64,000 nucleotides of DNA, taken from CAVTWD01 sp963738325 (lineage in GTDB: Bacteria > Actinomycetota > Acidimicrobiia > Acidimicrobiales > Ilumatobacteraceae). The translations under genes and the position numbers were made by a program. The notes below the pieces were generated by a model. That model was given only the letters and a program-made list of their open reading frames with translations, was not told the origin of the DNA and searched no databases. This document shows, one piece after another, positions 8,069-14,956 of this stretch. Numbering within the stretch: the first letter of the stretch is position 1; each line of letters starts with the position of its first letter. Location: NCBI GenBank assembly GCA_963738325.1, contig CAVTWD010000006.1, positions 7,990-71,989 of the forward strand. The letters run 5' to 3'.

Positions 8069-8524
8069 ATGGCTGTGCATACCGAGCTCACGCCGTCCGA
8101 AGCCGCGGACCGTCTCGCCATTCGCGGGTTGTTCGATGCGTACGCCCACTGCGCCGACCGCCGCGACGCCGAAGGGCAGAAGGCGCTCTTCACCGTCGAC
8201 ACCCGGTTCGCGGTCTACATGGATGGCGAGGGGAGCGAGCCGACCTACGTGCTGCAAGGGCGAGATGCACTCACGCCGGTCTTCGCCGATCTGAATCGAT
8301 ACCGGGGAACCACACACTTCAACGGGCAGGGCACAGTCGAGATCGACGGGGACCGCGTAACGGGTGAGAGCTACACGATCGCTTACCACGTCTTCACCGA
8401 ACAGGGCACCCGCAAGATCATGATCGCCTCGCTCCGTTACCTCGACACGTTCACGAAGATCGACCAGAGCTGGTTCTTCGCCGAGCGCAACCTCATCGAC
8501 TGGAGCGAGACGCGATGCATATGA
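8069..8524 (+). CDS. SnoaL/NTF2-like protein
   Basis: About 151 aa if translation starts at the internal ATG (MAVHTELTPSEAADRLAIRG). The LFDAYAHCADRRDAEGQKAL segment, the TYVLQGRDAL turn, THFNGQGTVEIDGDRVTGES and a final FFAERNLIDW are the cone-shaped NTF2 fold as in SnoaL_4 proteins, which act as isomerases, dehydratases or ligand-binding proteins. It is in frame with the preceding F420-reductase-like remnant, so the two could be made as one fused protein. I split them because the domain boundary falls at a good start and the reductase part is broken. Its TGA overlaps the start of the aldo/keto reductase. Confidence 0.75.
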   Translation: MAVHTELTPSEAADRLAIRGLFDAYAHCADRRDAEGQKALFTVDTRFAVYMDGEGSEPTYVLQGRDALTPVFADLNRYRGTTHFNGQGTVEIDGDRVTGESYTIAYHVFTEQGTRKIMIASLRYLDTFTKIDQSWFFAERNLIDWSETRCI

Positions 8525-9368
8525 GGCGCCCGTTGGGCTCGTTCTCGGTGTCGGCGATCGGGTTCGGGGCGATGCGGCTCACGGGGCCAGGCGTGTCGCG
8601 CCACCCAGCGACCGCGATGAGGCGCTCGCCGTACTGCGCGAGGCAATCGACAGTGGCGTCGACCACATCGACACCGCCCAGTTCTACGGGCCGGACGTGG
8701 TGAACGAGCTCATTCGCGAGGCGCTGTATCCGTACCCCGAGGACCTGATCCTGGTCAGCAAGGTCGGTGCGCGGCGGGACCGGCACGGCCGTGTCCTCGC
8801 CGCCCAAGAGCCCGCCCAACTCCGCCAAGGCATCGAGGAGAACCTCCGAACGCTCGGCATCGCCGCTCTTCCCGTCGTCAACCTCCGGCTGATCGGCGGT
8901 TCCGAACCCGATGCCTTCTTCGACGAGCAACTCGCCGCCATGATCGCGGCGCGTGACGACGGTCTGATCAAGGCGATCGGGCTCAGCAACATCACGACCG
9001 CACATCTGCTCCATGCGCTGCGGGTCACAGATGTCGCCTGCGTGCAGAACGAGTTCCACCTGGCGAATCGTGTGTCCGAGCCCGTGCTGGACGAGTGCAG
9101 CCGGCGGGAGATCGCGTTCGTGCCGTTCGCATCGCTGGGCTTCGGTGTGCCTGGCCCGGACGCTGTCCTCGGCCGGCCCGGCGTCGTCCGGGAAGCGGCG
9201 CGTCTGGGCGTCACACCGGCGCAGCTCGCGCTGGCCTGGGCGCTGGCCGTCTCTCCGAACATGTTGCTCATCCCTGGAACGTCATCGCGGCGGCATCTGC
9301 GGGAGAACCTGGCGGCGTCAAGTGTCAACCTTGACGCCGAGGCCGTCCGCCGGCTGTCCCTCATGTGA
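8521..9368 (+). pseudogene. aldo/keto reductase, one frameshift
   Basis: The N-terminus MRRPLGSFSVSAIGFGAMRL and TGPG are typical. Near 8600 one base must be gained or lost to reach PPSDRDEALAVLREAIDSGV and DHIDTAQFYGPD (catalytic Asp and Tyr region). The rest runs cleanly: LILVSKVGARRDRHGRV, IKAIGLSNITTAHL, VQNEFHL, a LAWALAVSPNMLLIPGTSS block for NADPH binding, and the C-terminal end. Length about 282 aa is normal for the family, so restoring one base gives a complete enzyme. It starts in overlap with the SnoaL gene stop (8515 or 8521). It probably reduces aldehydes or ketones. Confidence 0.8.
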
Positions 9369-9577
9369 ACGGCATCGGCGTCGAATCTAGAGCGGTGAGT
9401 CCGCAGGACTGCTCGAGCGGACAAGGTCAACCTGCAGGGCGGCGCATCGCTACTGCGGCGTTGACGGTTGTTGTCATTTCTCGCCATACGGTCGGCGATA
9501 GCCCGACGAGTCTTCTCTGCCTCAGGTCCGCGCTGATGGGCGCCGGCCCGGCACATGAGCAAAGTGAAGGGAATGCC

Positions 9578-10070
9578 ATGTCCAGCATCGTCCTCGTCCA
9601 TGGCGGGTTCGTCGACGGCTCCGGGTGGGAGGCCGTCGACCAGATCCTGCGGAAGTCCGGCCACACGGTCACCGTCGTGCAGAACCCGACGACCTCGCTC
9701 GCCGACGACGTGGCCGTGACCAAAACGCGCACTCGACCAGCAACCCGACCAAGCGGTGCTCGTCGGGCACTCGTACGGGTCGTTCGCGGCGGACGTCAAC
9801 CCGGATCTGGCGGCGTTCATGGCCGACTCCCAAGTCCCCTGGGGCGTCGACGCGCTCGCCGGCGCGATCACGGAGCCAGCGCGGCGGACCAGGCCCAGCT
9901 GGTACCTCGTGGCGACCGAGGACCGGATGATCCCGCCGGATGCACAGCGCGTGATGTCTCGTCGGGCCAACGCCACGGTGGTCGAGACCGCTGCCAGTCA
10001 CGCCGTCTACGTTTCGCAACCGGAAGCGGTGGTCGCGATCATCGAGACAGCCGTCAAAGCGGTCGCCTGA
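9578..10070 (+). pseudogene. alpha/beta hydrolase with internal deletion and a frameshift
   Basis: The start MSSIVLVHGGFVDGSGWEAV, oxyanion HGG and QNPTTSLADDVAVTK belong to a well-conserved group of about 230-aa alpha/beta hydrolases. An extra A in AAAA near 9722 shifts the frame. The sequence then reaches the nucleophile elbow LVGHSYG and jumps at about 9771 directly to SFAADVNPDLAAFMADSQVP, which in relatives lies roughly 60-65 residues further on. The C-terminal part, with GAITEPA, the EDRMIPPDAQ acid loop and SHAVYVSQPEAV (catalytic His), is intact. It lacks the cap and central strands and is unlikely to fold. Confidence 0.8.
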
Positions 10071-10407
10071 GACAGGCGGTCATGCGTCCCGCATAGATTG
10101 CCCTCTGGGTGTCGTGCCGCCAAGGCACACGAGCACCGAACGCGCGCAGGGGTATCCGAGAACGAGCGGGACAACGCCGCCGGTCACTGCCGGGAACGCC
10201 GGCTGGACGACGTTCCGACAGACGGTCCGATATCGCCCTGAGCGAGCGATCGCGTCGGCCGCCCGTGGGCAGATCCTGATGGTCACGAACGGGCACCGCG
10301 ATCGATGTGGTGTTCGACGTCGTTAGCGGCGGGACGACAAGACATCACCCCGCGGCGCCAACCACTGTCGGCGGCACGCCGATGGATCGGAGAGCGGCAT
10401 GTCGCAG
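10071..10407. other. no recognisable gene
   Basis: 337 bases between two convergent genes. Short frames on both strands have no family pattern. I saw no clear terminator hairpin with a T-run. Confidence 0.4.
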
Positions 10408-11349
10408 TTACCTGCTTCGGAACCAGTCCACGGTCCGCCGCACGGCCTCGCGATGAGGTGTTGGTACGAACAGTCCAAACGCGCGCTCGAACTTCGACGC
10501 ATCCGAGATGAACGGCCGCTCGAACTGGTAGAGCGTCTCGTTCAGCTCCCGCGCCATCGGGTTGAACAGGCCTGCCAGTCTGATCATCATGCGGGTGGCG
10601 ACGCCGGGCTTTGCGGGGTGCCCGGCTGCCTCGTACACGAGCGTGAGAAACTGGCGGCCGGTGAGCGGCTCTGCTGCCGGCAAGTGCCACACCTGGCCGT
10701 CGGCCTCGTCGCGTTGGCCGAGCGTTACCAGCGCGCGTCCCATGTCCTCGAGGTAGTTGAGCGTGTGGGGCTCGTGGAGTGAGCCGAGCCAGCGGGCCCG
10801 CTTGCCGCGCAGCGCCGGCTTCATGATGTTGTCGCCAGCGGTCGTGCCGGTGCCCCGTGGTCCGTAATAGTCCGAGGAGCGTCCGATCGTGCAGCGCAGC
10901 CTGCCGTCGGCGTGCGCCTGCAAGATGGCCGCCGCCATCTCGACGCGGGTGCGGCCCTTGCTACCCTCTGCCCGCTGCGGTGTCTCCTCGGTCATCGGAC
11001 CGTCCGGTGGCCCGTACACGTACAGGTTGTCGGCGAACACGAGCTTGGCGCCGGCCGCCGCCGCGCCATCGAGCACGGCTGCGGTGAGCGGCGGGAACAA
11101 CGCGACCCACTTCGTGTAGTCGGGCTGGGCACAGTGGTAGACGACGACAGCACCATCACACGCGTGCCGGGCCCCGTCGGGACTGGCAATGTCAGCCGCA
11201 ACCTGCTCGACCCCCTCGGGCACGTCCGCCGTCCCAGAGCGTGACACCGCTCGCACCGGGAGCCCACGGGCGACGAGCTCTAGGACGACCGCCGAACCCG
11301 TCCCACCAGCAGCGCCCAGCACGACATGAGGCGCCGAGACTGCCGTCAT
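10408..11349 (-). CDS. NAD-dependent epimerase/dehydratase family protein (extended SDR)
   Basis: 313 aa, complete. The Rossmann loop is HVVLGAAGGTGSAVVLELV at residues 8-26. Later come VYHCAQPDYTKW, ADNLYVYGPPDGPMTEETPQ and RSSDYYGPRGTGTTAGDNI, the last carrying the YYGP element of this group in place of the usual YxxxK. The C-terminus (GLFNPMARELNETLYQFERP, TVDWFRSR) resembles the NAD(P)H-binding reductases annotated as NAD-dependent epimerases in actinobacteria. The substrate is unknown. It is one of the few intact genes in the first 14 kb. Confidence 0.85.
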   Translation of the reverse strand: MTAVSAPHVVLGAAGGTGSAVVLELVARGLPVRAVSRSGTADVPEGVEQVAADIASPDGARHACDGAVVVYHCAQPDYTKWVALFPPLTAAVLDGAAAAGAKLVFADNLYVYGPPDGPMTEETPQRAEGSKGRTRVEMAAAILQAHADGRLRCTIGRSSDYYGPRGTGTTAGDNIMKPALRGKRARWLGSLHEPHTLNYLEDMGRALVTLGQRDEADGQVWHLPAAEPLTGRQFLTLVYEAAGHPAKPGVATRMMIRLAGLFNPMARELNETLYQFERPFISDASKFERAFGLFVPTPHREAVRRTVDWFRSR

Positions 11350-11638
11350 CAGCGGTGAGCCTACGTGGACCAGATCTGTCGGCGGCCCGAGCCACAGAAG
11401 GGGGAGGCGGGTCGCTCCCGGCGGCGACGCCTGTCAGCGACGCCGTTCGTCGCCGACTGGACGAGGAACGCGCATCGAACCACTTCGGCGCAGTGTCCTC
11501 GAACGGCGGGCGCCGAGCCACCGCGTCCGTTACCACCGGCTCGATTGCGTTCGCGTCCGGCGGGTGGTCGGCCTCCTTCATGTAGGAGGTCCAGAGACAC
11601 GCACGATGTAGCGAGCAGGAACGGGACGGATCGTCCAG
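11350..11638. other. gap with a weak coding-like minus frame
   Basis: A minus-strand frame beginning MKEADHPPDANAIEPVVTD at 11581 has a natural-looking composition for about 45 codons, but I recognise no family and see no convincing ribosome-binding site. The plus strand has an AGGAGG at about 11585 not followed by a usable start. Confidence 0.3.
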
Positions 11639-12368
11639 TCAGCCGTCCCGGAGCGGACCGAGGTCGACGTCACCAACATCGGGGTTGCGCAGGGCTACCC
11701 CGGTGGCACACACGAAGATCACCAGCAGGGTCGGAAACCATCACCGTTGAAGCAACGCCAGTGACCAGGAACATGTAAGCAAGCCCGGAGGTCGCCAGGC
11801 CCGCAGCCATCACCACCCCCAGGGGTGCCCGCCAGCGCGGCAGGATGCGTCGTGCGCGGGCCAGCTGGCAGATGGCCAGAGTCATCCCGGCGAGCAGGAA
11901 CATCTTCGCTCCGTCGATCCGCACGATGGCGTGGTACACGGCCCCGGCCGTGCCGGTCCGACGGTCCGGCACCACTCCGCCGATCAGCCACACCCCCAGG
12001 GCCAGTTGTGCCCAGGAGATCACCGCTACGGCGATCCCCAAAGCGGCCGCGGCCAGTCCGGCCCGGGGATGCCCCCAACGGCGGGCGGCACGCGCCGCCG
12101 ATGTCACGACGACAACCAGGGCGACGGCCGCGACGCCCTCGGCGAGGACGAACATGGCCAGGGTCCGCCCGCGGTGTCCGGCGAACGCGGCCACCACTCT
12201 GCTGCCCGCCGCGGCGACGCTCGGGTTGGGCGCTCCCACCGACAGGCTGATGATCCAGGCGGCGGCATAGCTGATGCCGGCCAGCGCGGACAGGGTGATG
12301 GCCATCCGCCGCCCGGAACGGGTCGGTTTCGAGGACGTAAGCAAGGCGGTCATGACCGTTCTCCTCAT
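11639..12368 (-). pseudogene. multi-span membrane protein, frameshift near the C-terminus
   Basis: From ATG at 12368 (or 12353, MTALLTSSKPTRSG) the protein has about six membrane spans: ALAGISYAAAWIISLSVG, AMFVLAEGVAAVALVVVVTS, a long Ala-rich pair, and PLGVVMAAGLATSGLAYMFL. Residues between spans 4 and 5 include YHAIVRIDGAKMFLLAGM. In the first frame the end is Arg/Pro-rich. A one-base shift near 11735 instead gives WFPTLLVIFVCATGVALRNP and stops at 11639, a natural last helix and tail. The family is not certain (DUF4386-like). It is divergent from the GlxA-type regulator, its likely controller. Confidence 0.6.
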
Positions 12369-12550
12369 GCCGGGCTGGTGTTCGGCACACGGCTGCCGGT
12401 CCTCGAGCGGCGGGCTTGCGAGTTCGGTCTGAACATTCCTGCGCAGCGCGGCGAGTGTCTCTGATGACGTTCACCGCAAGAAAGCAGCCATCGTCTTGAA
12501 CCTCGACACACGCGAGAATCAGGACATGCCCTGCCGATCACCATCGTGTC

Positions 12551-13489
12551 GTGTGCGTCCTCACCGACGGGATGACCTCCCTCGGTGCAGCGGTCGCCCA
12601 CGACGTGTTCGGCGCCCCCTGGGACCTCGGCGTCCCCTGGTACCGGTACACGGTCTGCACCGCCGATCAGTCGCCGCTCCGCGTGGGCGGCCTGCCCGTC
12701 CACGTTGACCGCGGCGTCAACGCGCTTTCTCGTGCGGACACCGTGATCGTGCCAGGCCGGGGACTCCGCCGACCCGCCCCCGAGCTCCTGGTTGCCCTCA
12801 GGCGCGCCTATCAGCGGGGCGCCCGGATGGTGTCGTTCTGCACTGGGGCATATGTGCTCGCCGAGGCGGGCCTGCTCGATGGGCGGCCAGCGACCACATT
12901 GTGGACGCACGCTGAACGATTCCAGGCCCGCTTCCCGGCCGTGAGGCTGAACCCGGCCGTGCTCTACGTCGATGACGGCCAGGTCATGACCTCGGCGGGG
13001 AACTCAGCCTCCGTCGACCTTGCCTTGTACATCCTGCGCAACGACTTCGGGGCCGACATCGCGAACACCGTGGCCCGCCACCTGGTCGCACCTCCGCAGC
13101 GGCGCGGCGGCCAGGCCCAATATGTAGAGGCTCCACTGGGCGCTGACACCCGGACCGGTGAGGTGCTTGCCGCAACCCTCGACTGGGCGATCTCGCGGCT
13201 CGACCAGCCACTGTCGGTCAGGGTGCTCGCCGCCCGCGCCACCCTCAGCCCTCGCCAGTTCACCCGCCGGTTCCACCAGGAGACCGGCACCTCTCCCCAC
13301 CAATGGCTCCTCACCCACCGGCTCGCCCTGGCCCAGCGACTGCTCGAGAGAACCGACAACACAATCGAGCACATCGCCAACGCCGCAGGATTCCGCACGC
13401 CCGCCGCCATGAGACTGCACTTCCAGAAGACCCTTGACACCAGCCCGCTGGCCTCTCGCCGGGCCTTCCGCCTTTCATCAGCCGCCTGA
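12551..13489 (+). CDS. GlxA-family AraC-type transcriptional regulator
   Basis: 312 aa. Residues 1-170 form a DJ-1/PfpI-like ligand domain (DVFGAPWDLGVPW, TVIVPGRGLRRPAPELLVAL, ARMVSFCTGAYVLAEAGLLD with the nucleophile-elbow Cys, TTLWTHAERFQARFP). Residues 205-305 form an AraC double helix-turn-helix (LSVRVLAARATLSPRQFTRR, GTSPHQWLLTHRLALAQRLL, IEHIANAAGFRTPAAMRLHF). GlxA-type proteins sense small metabolites and usually control a neighbouring gene, here plausibly the divergent membrane protein. A GTG start is used. An ATG at 12526 in another frame followed by an ITIV-like stretch suggests the true N-terminus is about eight residues longer with a small indel. Confidence 0.9.
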   Translation: MCVLTDGMTSLGAAVAHDVFGAPWDLGVPWYRYTVCTADQSPLRVGGLPVHVDRGVNALSRADTVIVPGRGLRRPAPELLVALRRAYQRGARMVSFCTGAYVLAEAGLLDGRPATTLWTHAERFQARFPAVRLNPAVLYVDDGQVMTSAGNSASVDLALYILRNDFGADIANTVARHLVAPPQRRGGQAQYVEAPLGADTRTGEVLAATLDWAISRLDQPLSVRVLAARATLSPRQFTRRFHQETGTSPHQWLLTHRLALAQRLLERTDNTIEHIANAAGFRTPAAMRLHFQKTLDTSPLASRRAFRLSSAA

Positions 13490-13581
13490 TCTCTCACACG
13501 CCGCACGAGGCGGCGCGCCGCTGATGGCAGCGTCCGTTCCGATCGCTTGCACGGATCCGCGCCCTTCTCCGGTCGTCATCA

Positions 13582-13767
13582 CCTTCTGCACGAGCGCTCG
13601 CGGATGGCGACGAGCTGGATGGGTACCGCGCGGCAGGGGTCACGACGGTGGTGGACCTGCGCCCGGAGCCCGATCGGCCCGTCGACGACGCCACGCTCCG
13701 GTCCTTCCGGCTGCGGATCGTCTCGCTGCCGATCCGCGACGGCCAGAGACCGACGCGAGCCCACCAC
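13582..13767 (+). pseudogene. fragment of a tyrosine-phosphatase-like protein
   Basis: One frame reads ARALADGDELDGYRAAGV, TTVVDLRPEPDRPVDDATLR and then RIVSLPIRDGQRPT before losing coherence. The hydrophobic strand VVDLRPEPD followed by a second strand and PIRDGQ.P is the N-terminal half of atypical dual-specificity phosphatases. The HCxxGxxR catalytic loop that should follow is absent, replaced by an unrelated fragment. So this is about 60 codons of a gene cut before its active site. Confidence 0.5.
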
Positions 13768-13960
13768 GCAACGCGCTGGTCATTGCCGCCAGCCGGGTGC
13801 TCGACGCGCCGCGCCGGATCTGGACCGTGCTCGGCCGACCCAACCGAGTTTCATCCCGTCCGAGTTGTTCGGCCCGGAGGAATCCGGTTCGGCACTCGGA
13901 GAGGTCGAGACACCCGGATGCGTGCATGCCGGCGAGGTTCAGGTCGCCGGCACGTCGATG
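13768..13960 (+). pseudogene. fragment of an SRPBCC (START-like) protein
   Basis: The frame reads NALVIAASRVLDAPRRIWTV, the typical first strand and helix of SRPBCC/polyketide-cyclase proteins (V-x-ASR-x-IDAP-x-x-VWxxLGDP). A shift then gives FHPSELFGPEESGSALGEV, plausible as the WHP...G-x-x-R second block. It begins directly after the phosphatase fragment without a start codon and ends within about 60 residues of a normal 140-150. It is debris from a second gene fused to the first. Confidence 0.4.
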
Positions 13961-14127
13961 ATACCGAGGACGTCGCCGCGCACACGGTCGATCGGGGCGT
14001 CCTTCAGGCAGCGGTGAGCCGTTTGCGTTTCTGCGGTCCGAGCTCCGGCGAAACCGTGGCCACGCCGATGCCGCCGTCGCCGATCCGCAACGCTATGAGC
14101 CGGTTGCCGACGGTCAACGGCGGGCGC

Positions 14128-14826
14128 TCATGTCTTCTTGCGGATGCCCTCCTGCCAGATCAACTTCAGCATCGACGGCTTGGCACTCGGTGTGGCGATC
14201 GCGATCGTCGAGCGCGCGTAGGTGTCGTCGATAGCCTGGCGCAGCAGGCAGTCGGCCAGGTCGATCCGGGCCGTGAACCGATACCCGACGTAGTCGGGGG
14301 CGACGGTGTAGGCCGACACGGCCGGTGCCTCGAACAGACCCGATGGGCGGACCACCGTCCAGGCGAGGTCGCTGTCGGCCACGACCGCTTCCATCCGACG
14401 CATGTCGTCGTAGACGGTCTTGCCCAGCTTGTTGACGACGTAGGGCTGCATGATCTTCTCGAAGACGAACCCGCCGAGCGATTCGGGGTGCGGCCCGATC
14501 GCACTCGAGCTCACGCACGCCAGCCGTTTGACGCCGGCGGCGTGCATCCCGGCGACGATGTTGAGGGCGCCGCCCGAGTACACGCTGATCGGCGTCTTGG
14601 CGAAGGGAACCCCGAGTGTGGAGAGCACGGCGTCGGACCCGTCGATCGCCGAGGTGACGGCGGCGGCGTCATGGACGTCCCCGCCGGCCACCTCGAGGCG
14701 CGGATGCTCGATCGGGAAGGCGTCGGGGCGACGGGTGACGGCGACCACGTCGTGGCCTTCGTCGAGCGCCAGCTGGGTGAGGAGTCGCCCGGTGGGGCCA
14801 TTGGCCCCGAAGACTGTGAGCTGCAT
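14128..14826 (-). CDS. NAD(P)-binding NmrA-like oxidoreductase
   Basis: 232 aa, complete. Residues 1-14 (MQLTVFGANGPTGR) hold the GxxGxxG dinucleotide loop of atypical SDRs. Blocks typical of NAD(P)H-binding NmrA/BVR-B-like proteins follow: VTRRPDAFPIEHPRLEVAGG (cofactor phosphate site and second strand), GDVHDAAAVTSAIDGSDAVL, RLACVSSSAIGPH, DLAWTVVRPSGLFEAPAVSA. The active-site YxxxK of classical SDRs is absent, as usual here. It lies just downstream of the large LuxR regulator on the same strand but with a 130-base gap. The substrate is unknown. Confidence 0.85.
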   Translation of the reverse strand: MQLTVFGANGPTGRLLTQLALDEGHDVVAVTRRPDAFPIEHPRLEVAGGDVHDAAAVTSAIDGSDAVLSTLGVPFAKTPISVYSGGALNIVAGMHAAGVKRLACVSSSAIGPHPESLGGFVFEKIMQPYVVNKLGKTVYDDMRRMEAVVADSDLAWTVVRPSGLFEAPAVSAYTVAPDYVGYRFTARIDLADCLLRQAIDDTYARSTIAIATPSAKPSMLKLIWQEGIRKKT

Positions 14827-14956
14827 GTGGGGAACCTGCCTTCTGTGCGAGTCCGGCGGTGCCGGTGGTCCTGCCGCGGACGGTACGGGTGGACACGGCG
14901 ATCGTCGTCACCCGAAGGTGGACGCGTAGGTGGTATCTGCTCGGGTCGGTGCGCCC

